A stretch of DNA of 64,000 nucleotides from Chloroflexota bacterium (GCA_013388755.1 JACAEQ010000097.1:1-64000), one strand, 5' to 3'; positions 33,945 to 43,212 are shown, counted from the stretch's first letter. Numbers and translations: made by a program. Notes: generated by a model not told the origin, from the sequence alone.

Positions 33945-34592
33945 CTAATCGACCGGGTCTTTGTTGATGGCGAAGATGCAGCGCTCGCAGCCCATGCCCT
34001 GGCAGTCGGTCTGTTCGATATGGAACGAATGACCGCCGGTAACCCAGGTCAGCGCCTCTTCGAGAATCCCTTGCGCCAGGTGACCAACGGGATGCGTTGA
34101 TGTACGACCCCAGCAGATCGGGCACTTGTCGATAATATAGACGAACTGGCCCTTACGCTCCTCGACATGCGACGGTTGATCGCTAAAGCGGTCGAACGTC
34201 TGCGCCGTTGCATTCAGGACAATCTTCATCTTCATCGTCATCGGCATGAGTTTCAACGCGAGGTCGGCCATGCCGAGGAGCGGGCCGAATTCTTTCAGGC
34301 CCAGATTAAATGCATAGCGCCCGGCGCGCAACTCCATGCCACGCGCGCCACGCGGGCCGTACATCGTTTCGGTCGCCTTGGAGATTGCCGACAGATCTGC
34401 AAACGGAAATTCGCGTTTGAGATTGTTCGGTGGATAGTTATTGACCAGATGCCGGGTACCGGCCAGGTTCAACAGCGCATTGACGCCGTTGCGCCCCATG
34501 ACGTCCTCGAGGCTGATCAGGTAGAGACGACCGATGAGATTCGGATAATATCGCACCTCAAGTTCGCTTGCGCTGCCACGCTCGTCTGGCAT
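33945..34592 (-). CDS. V4R (4-vinyl reductase-like) domain protein
   Basis: 215 aa. The C-terminal half carries the V4R pattern: a GGHSFHIEQTDCQGMGCERC cluster and an upstream CPICWGRTSTHPVGHL segment, both with the conserved Cys residues for a metal or small ligand. The N-terminus (YPNLIGRLYLISLEDVMG) resembles BchJ-type proteins, once named bacteriochlorophyll 4-vinyl reductases. V4R domains also act as small-molecule sensors, and nothing else here is a pigment gene, so a catalytic role is not proven. ATG 34592 has AGGAG 8 nt upstream; longer in-frame starts lack support. It has its own promoter at 34660-34688. Confidence 0.8.
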   Translation of the reverse strand: MPDERGSASELEVRYYPNLIGRLYLISLEDVMGRNGVNALLNLAGTRHLVNNYPPNNLKREFPFADLSAISKATETMYGPRGARGMELRAGRYAFNLGLKEFGPLLGMADLALKLMPMTMKMKIVLNATAQTFDRFSDQPSHVEERKGQFVYIIDKCPICWGRTSTHPVGHLAQGILEEALTWVTGGHSFHIEQTDCQGMGCERCIFAINKDPVD

Positions 34593-34659
34593 TGCCCGGC
34601 TCCTTACGGGTCTCAGGGGGTGAAGAAAAGCAGGATCCGTCGCCTTGACGGCTTGGAAC

Positions 34660-34688
34660 ATTGTACACGAAGGGATCGGGATCGTCAA
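34660..34688 (-). promoter_or_regulatory. Promoter of the V4R gene
   Basis: On the minus strand TTGACG (34688-34683), a 17-nt spacer, TACAAT (34665-34660): one base from consensus in each box, about 68 bp before the start codon. Confidence 0.75.
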
Positions 34689-34767
34689 CAGCGATAGTAG
34701 GAGCGGCGAATTGCACATGTGACCCGGGCGTCGAGCGCAGGAAACGGCTATAATGCAGCAACTGTGT

Positions 34768-34964
34768 AAGACGCCCGGGTGGGTGTCTCTCATGTCACAC
34801 GACGTACGCGGTAGCGTACCGACAGGGTCAATCATCCGGCGGCGGGAAGGCGGAACGCGGAAAAGAACGCCGTCTCGCCGGCGGACGGGCCCTGGCATGC
34901 GCCCGGCTGGCCGATTGCGCGCGTGACCGCGTAACTCCAGTCATGGAATACGAGTTACGCGGTC
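34768..34964. other. Gene-free spacer with two hairpins before the polysaccharide cluster
   Basis: Between the V4R promoter and the first glycosyltransferase (34689-35081) there is no convincing gene. A lone TATAAT lies at 34749-34754 (+). AGACGCCC/GGGTGTCT forms a hairpin at 34768-34788, and GACCGCGTAACTC (34925-34937) pairs perfectly with GAGTTACGCGGTC (34952-34964) across a 14-nt loop. The second hairpin shares the 11-mer CGCGTAACTCC with the one at 37616-37633. They may be leader structures of the cluster. Confidence 0.55.
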
Positions 34965-35081
34965 GCTGGCGCTTGCGACGTGTCACCCGGCTCATTTGCC
35001 TGCGGTAGACTGGCAGGACCACGCTGCCAGGCCATGGCGAAGCCCAGAAACGTGCCACCGCGTGAGTCGTGTCATCGCTGG

Positions 35082-36242
35082 ATGACGATGCGTATTAGCA
35101 TGCTGGCCCCGTTCGGTATCCGCCCGAAAGGAACGCTGGCGGCGCGGATGTTGCCGCTGGCGCAGGCACTGGCGCGGCGCGGCCATTCCGCCGAGATTGT
35201 TGCGCCGCCGGTGCACAACCCGGAAGATGCCGGCACGTGTGTTGACCACGGTGGTGTGCCGGTAATCCATGTTGCCGCGCCGCGATTGCCGGGACCGGCA
35301 GGCGCCGTACAGCAGACCCTGGCGCTGCTGCGGGCGGCGCTGGTGTTCCAGCCAGATGTGGTGCACCTGTTCAAGCCGAAAGGGTACAGCGGCCTGGCGG
35401 CATTGCTGGCGCAAATGGTTCTTCCGGCGCTCCCGCTTGTGGTTGACATGGACGACTGGGAAGGGCCGGGCGGTTGGAATGACCTGCTTCCGTACCCTGC
35501 CGTGGCGAAACACATGTTTGCCTGGCAGGAGCGTGACCTGCCGCGCCGTGCCGCTGCCGTGACGGTCGCCAGCCGGACCCTTGAGACGTTGGCGTTGAGC
35601 TTCGGGGTCGCGTCTGACCGCATCTTCTATCTGCCGAACGGCGTCACGTATGCTCAACGTTCAACGTTCAACATTCAACGTTCAACGTTCAACCTCCTTC
35701 TCTACACCCGCTTCTGGGAACTCGACATTCACGAAGTTGTCGCGGCGCTGGCAGGAATCGCGTCGCGTCGCCCGGAAGCGAGGCTGATCGTCGTCGGCAA
35801 GGGGGAGCGCGGCGAAGAACGCGAACTCCTGCGCCTGGCCGGTCGCGCCGGTCTGGCGGAGATGATCGATTACCGTGGATGGCTGGCGCCTGAAGCGATT
35901 CCGGCGGTGCTGGCGCTGGCCGATGTGGCGCTGGCGCCGATGCAAGATACCCTGATCAACCGGGCGCGCGGCCTGGCCAAGTTGCTGGAATTGATGGGAG
36001 CGGGTCTTCCGATCGTCGCGAGCCGGGTGGGCCAGGCCGCCGAGTACCTTGAGGATGGCGCCAGTGGTTTCCTTGTTCCGCCGGGCGATCCCGGCGCGCT
36101 GGCCGTTGCGGTGCTCCGGCTGCTGAACGACGAGGTGTTACGGTCACGGCTTGGCGCCGGGGCGCGTGTCGCTGCGACACGCTATGCCTGGGATACCCTT
36201 GCGCTGACCGCCGAGCGAGCGTACCGGCGCGCACGGGTGTGA
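35082..36242 (+). CDS. GT4-family glycosyltransferase with in-frame heptamer insertion
   Basis: 386 aa. GT-B fold: N-terminal domain LAPFGIRPKGTLAARMLPLA, LPLVVDMDDWEG; C-terminal donor-binding domain with LIVVGKGERGEERELL, PEAIPAVLALADVALAPM and the E-x7-E-like KLLELMGAGLPIVASRVG. Between the two domains, right after FYLPNGVT, a 42-bp array of CAACGTT units encodes AQRSTFNIQRSTFN. 42 bp is two turns of 21 bp, so the frame is kept. ATG 35082 or 35088 can start it; neither has a strong ribosome-binding site. First gene of the large polysaccharide cluster. Confidence 0.88.
   Translation: MTMRISMLAPFGIRPKGTLAARMLPLAQALARRGHSAEIVAPPVHNPEDAGTCVDHGGVPVIHVAAPRLPGPAGAVQQTLALLRAALVFQPDVVHLFKPKGYSGLAALLAQMVLPALPLVVDMDDWEGPGGWNDLLPYPAVAKHMFAWQERDLPRRAAAVTVASRTLETLALSFGVASDRIFYLPNGVTYAQRSTFNIQRSTFNLLLYTRFWELDIHEVVAALAGIASRRPEARLIVVGKGERGEERELLRLAGRAGLAEMIDYRGWLAPEAIPAVLALADVALAPMQDTLINRARGLAKLLELMGAGLPIVASRVGQAAEYLEDGASGFLVPPGDPGALAVAVLRLLNDEVLRSRLGAGARVAATRYAWDTLALTAERAYRRARV
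35653..35694 (-). repeat. Heptamer array inside a glycosyltransferase gene
   Basis: Six units of CAACGTT (one CAACATT), the reverse complement of the GTTGAAC unit found elsewhere. Only in this orientation does the GTTGAAC type read through without stop codons. Confidence 0.9.
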
Positions 36243-36261
36243 CCGGTACGCCCGTTGCAGT

Positions 36262-36278
36262 GCGGGCGAGACGCCCGC
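36262..36278. other. GC-rich hairpin after the glycosyltransferase gene
   Basis: GCGGGCG (36262-36268), loop AGA, CGCCCGC (36272-36278), 20 bp after the stop and without a T-run. It may act as a weak terminator or message stabiliser; related GC-rich hairpins occur at 48650-48675. Confidence 0.5.
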
Positions 36279-36437
36279 GCTCGCGGGACCAGCGGAAGCG
36301 GTTACGACGAAGTGGCAGGGAGCCGGGGCATGTGCAACTGCTTCGGCCTTACTATCATGTCGACTCCATGTTGATCAGATATGGGCGAACGATTCGGCAT
36401 ATACTACAACGGGCGGTATCGTCTGCTCTGGAGACCG

Positions 36438-37565
36438 ATGGATCGTATGGCTGATCTCAACACCGGCGCTGTTCGCACACCTCACCAGCGTTTTCCTTCC
36501 AGACCGGATCTTGCAGCGTCGTACGCCATTCCGACCAATGATGCGCAGGCAGCGCTGGCGTTCTGCCGCCGGCTGGCGGGCCTGCTCGAAGGAGATGATG
36601 CAGATCTGGCGGAAGCCGCACCCGAGCCCCGGCCGCATCTCTCGGTGGTGCTGCCGGTGTTCAACGAACGCGAGAATCTGCCGCTCCTCTATGAGCGCCT
36701 GGTGCAGGTGCTGGATACTGAGGGACAGCCGTATGAAATGGTGTTTGTTGACGACGGCAGCCGCGACGGGAGCCTGAATGTGCTGCGCGCCCTGGCCACC
36801 GCTGATCCACGGGTCGTGGTTGTCGAACTGGCGCGCAACTTCGGCCACCAGGTGGCGATCAGCGCCGGGCTTGACCACGCACGCGGCGATGGCGTCATTG
36901 TGATGGACGCCGACCTACAGGACCCGCCGGAGGTTTTGCCGCAGTTTATCGCGCGCTGGCGCGAAGGGTACGATGTCGTATATGCGGTGCGCGCCAGTCG
37001 CAAAGAACATCTCCTGCTGCGCGCGGCATACGCCCTCTTCTACCGGATGTTGCGGCGCATCGCGAATATTGACATCCCACTCGATGCCGGAGATTTCTGC
37101 CTGATGGATCGGCGCGTCGTTGATGTGTTGACGGCGATGCCGGAACGGAACCGCTTCGTGCGCGGGATCAGAAGCTGGGTCGGGTTGAACCAGGTCGGCA
37201 TGGCGTACGAGCGGCAGGGGCGCCATGCCGGGAAGCCGAAATACACCCTGAGCCGGCTGACCTACCTGGCGCTCGATGGGATCGTGTCGTTCAGTTTTGT
37301 GCCATTACGGATCATCACCATGCTGGGGTTCATCGTCTCAGCGATCTCGATCGCACTGGCGATCGTGTACGCCGTGCAACGTATCGCGTTCGGCCTGACC
37401 CCGCCCGGCTTCCCGACCCTGATCGTCGCAGTGTTCTTTCTCGCCGGCATCCAGCTCATTACCATCGGCGTCATTGGCGAGTATGTCGGGCGGATCTTCG
37501 AAGAGGTCAAGCAACGACCACTCTATGTGGTCCGGCGGGTAATGGGGAAGCGAACAGAGAACTGA
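36438..37565 (+). CDS. GT2 polyprenyl-phosphate glycosyltransferase (DPM1/GtrB-like)
   Basis: 375 aa. After a 70-residue extension of unknown role, a GT2 domain has LSVVLPVFNERENLPLLYER, the nucleotide-binding FVDDGSRDGS, VMDADLQDPPE and HAGKPKYTLSRL. Two C-terminal membrane helices (about 290-350) and EYVGRIFEEVKQRP match enzymes that load a sugar on undecaprenyl phosphate at the inner membrane. ATG 36438 has GGAG 5 nt upstream; the in-frame ATG 36381 has none. Confidence 0.9.
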   Translation: MDRMADLNTGAVRTPHQRFPSRPDLAASYAIPTNDAQAALAFCRRLAGLLEGDDADLAEAAPEPRPHLSVVLPVFNERENLPLLYERLVQVLDTEGQPYEMVFVDDGSRDGSLNVLRALATADPRVVVVELARNFGHQVAISAGLDHARGDGVIVMDADLQDPPEVLPQFIARWREGYDVVYAVRASRKEHLLLRAAYALFYRMLRRIANIDIPLDAGDFCLMDRRVVDVLTAMPERNRFVRGIRSWVGLNQVGMAYERQGRHAGKPKYTLSRLTYLALDGIVSFSFVPLRIITMLGFIVSAISIALAIVYAVQRIAFGLTPPGFPTLIVAVFFLAGIQLITIGVIGEYVGRIFEEVKQRPLYVVRRVMGKRTEN

Positions 37566-37615
37566 GTAAGGAATGGTCGCCCCTGGTGCGACAAGAACCT
37601 GCTGGAACAAGGATC

Positions 37616-37633
37616 GCGTAACTCCTGTTACGC
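37616..37633. other. Hairpin before the second GT4 gene
   Basis: GCGTAAC (37616-37622), loop TCCT, GTTACGC (37627-37633). It shares CGCGTAACTCC with the hairpin at 34925-34964, also ahead of a glycosyltransferase gene. Confidence 0.5.
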
Positions 37634-37681
37634 TTACAGCAATAGTCGAAGCGGGTAACAGTAAATGTTCGAGAGCGAGTT

Positions 37682-38905
37682 ATGCGCATCTTAATGCTGG
37701 ATAATGAATATCCCCCGCTAGGGGGCGGTATGGGAACGGTCAATCAGGAAGTGGTGCGCGTGTTTGCGCGTCATACTGATCTCGAGATTGACCTGATCAC
37801 GTCAGCGATTGGTGGGAGACCAGAGACTGAACGCATTGCCGAGCGGATCATAATGCACAAAGTGCCGGTCTGGAACCGCAACATTCACCATTCGACGAAC
37901 CGTGAACTCCTGCTATACGCAGCGCAGTCATTGCCACTTGCGTACATGCATCATTTGCGCCGGCCCTATGATCTGTGCCTGGCCTGGAGTGCCTTACCGG
38001 CCGGCGCTGCAGCACTTGCATTGCGCCGTCTGAGCGGAATACCGTTTGTCGTCTGGGTCAGTGGACCAGACATACCTGGTTTCGAGCAACGCTATGAGTG
38101 GTTGTACCCGCTACTTACACCAACGATTCGCGCTGTGTGGCGGGGTGCGGCATCGGTGATCGCGAAGTGTGCAGAAGAGATCGCAATGATCCAGGTTGTT
38201 GATCCTGCTATTGAGCCTGTTCTCATTCCAAACGGCGTTGATCTAGACGTTTTTCGCCCCTCACGTACAAAGGCCGGAGAAGAACCGTTGAAAGTCATCT
38301 GTGTTGCACGCCTGATCGAGCGCAAAGGGCAGCACCACCTGATCGAAGCAATACGTCGCCTGGCCGTCGACGGCGTGATGGTGACGGCCGAGCTCGTCGG
38401 GACGGGTGATAGCCAGCATGATCTTGAAGTGCAGGCGCGTGCAGCGGGAGTGGCTGATCGAGTGATCTTCTCCGGATATGTGCCGCGTGAGCAGATTGCC
38501 GAACGGTATGCGATGGCGGATGTATTTGTCTTGCCATCATATAACGAAGGGCTCAGCCTCGCGGCGCTCGAGGCACTGGCGGCCGGCTTGCCGTTGGTCG
38601 TCACCCGCACTGGTGGAACGAACGATCTTGTCCACGAAGAGACGAATGGATTGACCTTCAACTGGGGCGATAGCGCGACACTGGCAACTCATCTGCGGCG
38701 GTTGGCGGAAGATCGCGCGCTGGTGCAACGCATGGGAGAGGAATCGCGCAAGCGAGCGTACCGGTTTGGATGGGAAGCGATCGCAGAACAGTTCCTCCAG
38801 ACTCTTGAGAGTGTTCCTATGCACCACCTCAACCGTACCAGGCAACGTGTACGCAACGACCCGTTGAGGATCCGGCGCGATCTGCAGGGCTCTTCCCACG
38901 AATGA
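37682..38905 (+). CDS. GT4-family glycosyltransferase
   Basis: 407 aa. Opening ILMLDNEYPPLGGGMGTVNQ is the usual first strand and glycine loop; VLIPNGVDLDVFRP is the domain hinge; VICVARLIERKGQHHLIEAI and the donor-binding PSYNEGLSLAALEALAAGLP (E-x7-E) are in the C-terminal domain. It would use a sugar nucleotide and retain the anomeric form. The C-terminal 30 residues are basic and unlike the family. It overlaps the next gene by 4 bp. Confidence 0.93.
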   Translation: MRILMLDNEYPPLGGGMGTVNQEVVRVFARHTDLEIDLITSAIGGRPETERIAERIIMHKVPVWNRNIHHSTNRELLLYAAQSLPLAYMHHLRRPYDLCLAWSALPAGAAALALRRLSGIPFVVWVSGPDIPGFEQRYEWLYPLLTPTIRAVWRGAASVIAKCAEEIAMIQVVDPAIEPVLIPNGVDLDVFRPSRTKAGEEPLKVICVARLIERKGQHHLIEAIRRLAVDGVMVTAELVGTGDSQHDLEVQARAAGVADRVIFSGYVPREQIAERYAMADVFVLPSYNEGLSLAALEALAAGLPLVVTRTGGTNDLVHEETNGLTFNWGDSATLATHLRRLAEDRALVQRMGEESRKRAYRFGWEAIAEQFLQTLESVPMHHLNRTRQRVRNDPLRIRRDLQGSSHE

Positions 38906-40068
38906 GCAAACCGTCACAGTGCAGTTCGTGCCCTGGGCCATGGAACAGCAGGGTGCAACCATTACGCATCGGTATTGTCGCGCGCGCGTTGAGCCTGCCA
39001 TTTGGCGGCGTGCGCGAGTTTCTTGAGGCGACCATCGAAGCATTGCTGTGCCTCGATGTGCCGCATCGCTTTGTGATTTACTATGATGATCCGGCGCATA
39101 TGGGGAAACATCCAGCTGCCGATGAGACGTTCCTCGCTGCGCCGCACAAGTTTCTCTGGGATCACGTGGTGCTGCCGTTGCGGCTGGCGCGAGACAGACT
39201 CGACGTCGTCTGGTTTCCGCACAATGTCGTCGCGCTTGGCGTGCGGACGCCAGCGGTTGTTACGATTCATGATCTGCTCTACTTTCCGGCGCCTGAGGTG
39301 TCGCGCCGTGAATATGCGTTACTTGATACACTCTACATGCGCCTCTTCATTCCGCGCTCGCTGCGTCGCGCCCGGCGTGTCATCGCCGATTCCCGCTGGA
39401 CAGCAACCGATATCAGACGGTTGGTGCGCATCGAGCGCGACGATGTACAGGTCGTCCCACTCGCGCCGGGGCGCCTGTTCGGCCCGCAACCGGAGAGCGA
39501 GCAGGCTCGGGTACGGCAGGTGTATCGTCTGGAACGGCCGTACTTTCTGTTTACAGGTATCACGTCGCCGCGGAAAAATGTGCGCGCACTGATCGAAGCG
39601 TTTGCACAGATCAACGATGCTATCCCGCATGACCTGGTGCTGGTCGGTGGCCGGGGCTATGTGAACGAGCCAGTTGATGATCTGATCCGGCGTACCGGTC
39701 TGACGGGCAGGGTACATTGCCTGGGTGTAGTACCGCGCACTGATCTGCCGGGGTTGTACAGCGCTGCAGATGCGTTTGTGTTCCCTTCACTCTACGAAGG
39801 GTTCGGTCTTCCGCCACTTGAGGCAATGGCCTGTGGGTGCCCGGTGATCTGTTCGCATGCGACATCGTTGCCCGAGGTCGTGGGTAATGCTGCACTCGTA
39901 TTCGACCCGCGCGACACGACCATGCTGGCACACCATATGCGGGCCGTGGTGTGCGACATGGCCCTGCGTGAGCGATTGAAGCGTCAGGGGCTGGATCGCG
40001 CGGCACAATTCAGCTATGCGCGATCTGCCGGCCGGTTGCTGGCGCTGCTCGAGGAGGCGGCCGGATGA
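38902..40068 (+). CDS. GT4-family glycosyltransferase
   Basis: 388 aa. After a short Cys/Ser-rich start the domain begins [20 protein letters not shown]. The acceptor domain has [14 protein letters not shown], and the donor domain [40 protein letters not shown] and [20 protein letters not shown], the classic mannosyltransferase-type E-x7-E motif. Start and end overlap neighbours by 4 bp each, so it is translationally coupled on both sides. Confidence 0.93.
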   Translation: MSKPSQCSSCPGPWNSRVQPLRIGIVARALSLPFGGVREFLEATIEALLCLDVPHRFVIYYDDPAHMGKHPAADETFLAAPHKFLWDHVVLPLRLARDRLDVVWFPHNVVALGVRTPAVVTIHDLLYFPAPEVSRREYALLDTLYMRLFIPRSLRRARRVIADSRWTATDIRRLVRIERDDVQVVPLAPGRLFGPQPESEQARVRQVYRLERPYFLFTGITSPRKNVRALIEAFAQINDAIPHDLVLVGGRGYVNEPVDDLIRRTGLTGRVHCLGVVPRTDLPGLYSAADAFVFPSLYEGFGLPPLEAMACGCPVICSHATSLPEVVGNAALVFDPRDTTMLAHHMRAVVCDMALRERLKRQGLDRAAQFSYARSAGRLLALLEEAAG

Positions 40069-41066
40069 TCCCGCTGCTCTCGATCGTCATTGTGAATAGC
40101 GACGGTTGCGCCGATACGCTGCGCTGCCTTGAGTCGATCATGGCCCACCCGGCCGATCTTGCCACGCTTGCGGCACGGAGTAGCGCGCTCGCGGAGCAAG
40201 AGATCATTCTGGTTGACAACTGCTCGCGCGACGGGTGCGCGGCGCTGGTGCGGCGCTCCTTTCCGATGGTGCGGGTTATTGAGTCGCCGGTGCGCCAGGG
40301 GTTTGCGCGCAATTACAATCTCGGCATACGGCAGGCGCGAGGGATGTTTGTCCTGGTGCTGAACAACGATACGATGGTGCATGCCGGAGCATTGACGCAT
40401 CTGGTGGCGGCAATGATTGACGCGCCGGCGTACGGCATAGCCGGGCCGCGCCTGGTGTCGTGCAGTGGCGCGGTGCAGACCGATTGCGCCCGCCCGCTGC
40501 CGACACCCGGCGCCTACGTCTGGACGCAACTGGTCGCCGATCCCGGGTTTCCCATCGGGCGGCTGTGGCAGCAATGGTTGCGGTGGCGGATCGAGCGCCG
40601 CAGTAGCGGGCCTGTGGCGTGCATCAGCGGCTCGTGCATGCTGGTGCGCCGCGCGGCGTTCGAACAGGCCGGCCTGCTGGACGAAGGGTTCGATTTCTAC
40701 TACGAGGATGTGGAGTGGTGCCACCGTTTCCAGCGCATGGGATGGAGGGTCGGGTATGTGGCCGAGGCGACGATTACACATCTGGGTGATCAATCTCTCG
40801 GCAAAGTAAGGGTCTGGGCCAGGAAGAGCGAGTACCGCAGCGCGCTGCGCTATTTTCGTCTGTATCACAGGCTTGCGAACGGCGCCGTTCGCGTATTGCG
40901 TCTGGCGACGATCGTCGGGTGGTTATTGCGTGGGACGGCGTTCGCGGTTGCTGAAGCATTGACCGGGAAAGACGGCCATGCCCGGGCGTATGGGTATCTG
41001 TGGAGCTGGATCTTGCGTGAAGAGCAAGCAGGCGGACCGTCATCAGTGAAACCAGGAGGGTGCTGA
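40065..41066 (+). CDS. GT2-family glycosyltransferase (rhamnosyltransferase-like)
   Basis: 333 aa. LLSIVIVNSDGCADTLRCLE, EIILVDNCSRDGCA, VRQGFARNYNLGIRQARG and VLVLNNDTMV (DxD-like) define a GT2 fold, and FDFYYEDVEWCHRFQRMGW is the typical ED catalytic-base motif of this subgroup. It lacks the long membrane tail of processive synthases; one weak helix lies near 285-300. It would add one sugar at the cytoplasmic face. It overlaps the upstream gene by 4 bp. Confidence 0.92.
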   Translation: MIPLLSIVIVNSDGCADTLRCLESIMAHPADLATLAARSSALAEQEIILVDNCSRDGCAALVRRSFPMVRVIESPVRQGFARNYNLGIRQARGMFVLVLNNDTMVHAGALTHLVAAMIDAPAYGIAGPRLVSCSGAVQTDCARPLPTPGAYVWTQLVADPGFPIGRLWQQWLRWRIERRSSGPVACISGSCMLVRRAAFEQAGLLDEGFDFYYEDVEWCHRFQRMGWRVGYVAEATITHLGDQSLGKVRVWARKSEYRSALRYFRLYHRLANGAVRVLRLATIVGWLLRGTAFAVAEALTGKDGHARAYGYLWSWILREEQAGGPSSVKPGGC

Positions 41067-41069
41067 GCT

Positions 41070-42392
41070 GTGCAGCAGCAAATGCCGGCAGATCATACTG
41101 ATACTCGCCGCATACTGGCAGTCAGCTACTATTATGCTCCAATAGAGAACCCCGGTACACGCCGTGTTGGTTCCTTCGTGCGCTATTTGCCGCAGTATGG
41201 TTATCATCCCGTTGTGCTGACAACGTCAAGTTATGGCACGACGGCCGATGATGACTCGGCATTGATCTTGCGAGCACCGGATCTTCTTGATGTGGCACGG
41301 TCGTTGGTCAGGCGTGTGGTTCGCGTGCGCGCGGATTCTGCATCAGGTTGGCAGGGGCCGCTTGTTGCACCGGATAGCCGCATCTCGGCTGTTCTGGAGC
41401 AGGTCATGATTCCAGATATTCAGCTTGGCTGGTTACCCGGCGCCGTCATGCGCGGCAGGGTGCTGCTACGAACGGGTTTCTTCCGTGCCATCTTCAGTAG
41501 CTCACCACCGGTCACGGCGCACCTTGTCGGGTATGCGCTGAAACGCGCCTCCGGGTTGCCGTGGGTGGCCGATTTTCGTGATGGCTGGCTGTTTGAGCCG
41601 CCGAACAAGGTCGTGCTGAGTTCGATAATACGGCAGCGCATTGAAGGAGTGCTCGAGCGTGCCGTTGCAGAAGGTGCTGATCGGATCGTCACAGTAAATG
41701 ATGTTCTGGCTGATGACATGAGACGAAGATATCCTGCGACGGCGAAGAAGGTTGTGGTGATCAGTAATGGCTATGATCCCGCCGAGTACAACTTTGCACC
41801 ATCAACGATGAGCAGCGTCAGGTTTCGTGTCGTGCATACCGGGTCACTGGCGTATAGTCGAAAGCGCACCTTGATTACCGGTCTGCTGGCAGCGCTTCAA
41901 CGCCTGAGGCAACAACACGCGCCGGTTATGGAGCGACTGGATGTCCGTCTCATCGGCAAGTTATCGCTGGCGGAACGTGCTGCTATCGCTGATGCTGGTC
42001 TCGATGAGTCTATAACCATCGTCGGCTCAGTGGCGCATAGTGACGTCCTGCGAATTCAGTCAGAAGCTGAAGTGCTGCTATTAGTGACGGCTGCTGATGA
42101 TGCTAGCGTCACAACCAGCAAGCTCTTTGAGTATCTCGCCAGTGGACGCCCGATACTGGCGCTTACAGGGCGCTCAGCAGCAGGGGCGCTTATTGAAGAG
42201 TTGAATGCGGGAGAGGTCGTACACCCTGACGATGTCGATGGTATCTGCCGGGCGCTTGAAGGACTCTACCGGCGCTGGCTGGCAGGTGAGTTGCACACGC
42301 GTGTTGATGCACGTGTGCACCGTTTCGATCGACGCATACTGACCGGCGAACTGGCTAAGGTCTTCAGAGAGCTTGATCCCTGGTCACGATGA
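41070..42392 (+). CDS. GT4-like glycosyltransferase (WcaI-type)
   Basis: 440 aa. RILAVSYYYAPIENPGTRRV at the start and the long acceptor domain with GLPWVADFRDGWLFEPPN are typical of a subgroup with a large N-terminal half. The donor domain has VISNGYDPAEYNF, VHTGSLAYSRKRTLI and KLFEYLASGRPILALTGR. The usual E-x7-E Glu is in the LFEYLASG helix. Its codon use looks slightly less GC-rich than that of its neighbours, an eye estimate. Only 3 bp separate it from the previous gene. Confidence 0.88.
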   Translation: MQQQMPADHTDTRRILAVSYYYAPIENPGTRRVGSFVRYLPQYGYHPVVLTTSSYGTTADDDSALILRAPDLLDVARSLVRRVVRVRADSASGWQGPLVAPDSRISAVLEQVMIPDIQLGWLPGAVMRGRVLLRTGFFRAIFSSSPPVTAHLVGYALKRASGLPWVADFRDGWLFEPPNKVVLSSIIRQRIEGVLERAVAEGADRIVTVNDVLADDMRRRYPATAKKVVVISNGYDPAEYNFAPSTMSSVRFRVVHTGSLAYSRKRTLITGLLAALQRLRQQHAPVMERLDVRLIGKLSLAERAAIADAGLDESITIVGSVAHSDVLRIQSEAEVLLLVTAADDASVTTSKLFEYLASGRPILALTGRSAAGALIEELNAGEVVHPDDVDGICRALEGLYRRWLAGELHTRVDARVHRFDRRILTGELAKVFRELDPWSR

Positions 42393-42408
42393 GAGAGACG
42401 CGGTACAT

Positions 42409-43212
42409 ATGAGCCCACAATTTGCCGATTATCCCCGCTATGCCTGGCAGTTACTCCAGGGTGATCGTTCATCCAGCGAAGCCACCGGCGCCGCCTGGCG
42501 TACCGCTGACATCGCGCCATACCTCGATCTCAGCCGGCCACGCGACATCCTCGATCTTGGTAATGGCAGGTTGCGACCGCAATACTCTATCCTGCGGGCG
42601 CAGGGTCACCGCGTGATTGGTATTGACCTGGTAAACCGGCCTGCATCGGGATGGAAGGATGTTGCCTATGTCGTGGCACGCCGAATCTACCTGCACCGCC
42701 TCGGCCTGCCTGTGATGACTGCTGCGCCTGCCGGTCTGGTCTGCGGTCATGCCGGGTTGTTGCCGTTTGCCGATCACACATTTGATCTGGTGACGTCAAT
42801 CGCCGCATTCGAGCATTTTCTTGACGTACCGGCAGTTCTGAGCGAAGTCGCTCGAGTACTCCGGCCAGGTGGGGTCATCTGGGCGCTGGTTCATTTGTTT
42901 ACCAGCCCTTCCGGTGGGCACAATCTGAGTTTCACCGAGGTGCCGTTGCAGCACATACCTCCGGGCGTCGAACCATGGGATCATCTGCGCAGCAGACGTT
43001 TGCCGTTCAATGTACCGCTGAATGAATGGCGCGCCCATCAGTATCTTGCTGAATTCGGCCGGCATCTTGAGGTGCTGAAGCAGTATTGCGCCACGCGTGA
43101 AGGCGAGACCTGGCTCAATACGCCTGAAGCGGCCGAATTGCTGCAGGCTGGCTACACAGCGGACGAGTTAACGTGTTGCGCGTATGTCATTGTCGCGCGT
43201 AAGGCGGGATGA
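42409..43212 (+). CDS. SAM-dependent methyltransferase-like protein
   Basis: 267 aa. A class I methyltransferase-like fold: RDILDLGNGRLRPQYSILRA takes the place of motif I, then VIGIDLVNRP (acidic end of strand 2), LPFADHTFDLVTSIAAFEHF (motif II region) and LSEVARVLRPGGVIWALVHL. Motif I is unusual: LDLGNGRLRP instead of LDLGCGxG, although the Gly pair is kept. Substrate unknown, presumably a sugar of the polymer. ATG 42409 is preferred; the in-frame ATG at 42373 overlaps the previous gene. Confidence 0.82.
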   Translation: MSPQFADYPRYAWQLLQGDRSSSEATGAAWRTADIAPYLDLSRPRDILDLGNGRLRPQYSILRAQGHRVIGIDLVNRPASGWKDVAYVVARRIYLHRLGLPVMTAAPAGLVCGHAGLLPFADHTFDLVTSIAAFEHFLDVPAVLSEVARVLRPGGVIWALVHLFTSPSGGHNLSFTEVPLQHIPPGVEPWDHLRSRRLPFNVPLNEWRAHQYLAEFGRHLEVLKQYCATREGETWLNTPEAAELLQAGYTADELTCCAYVIVARKAG

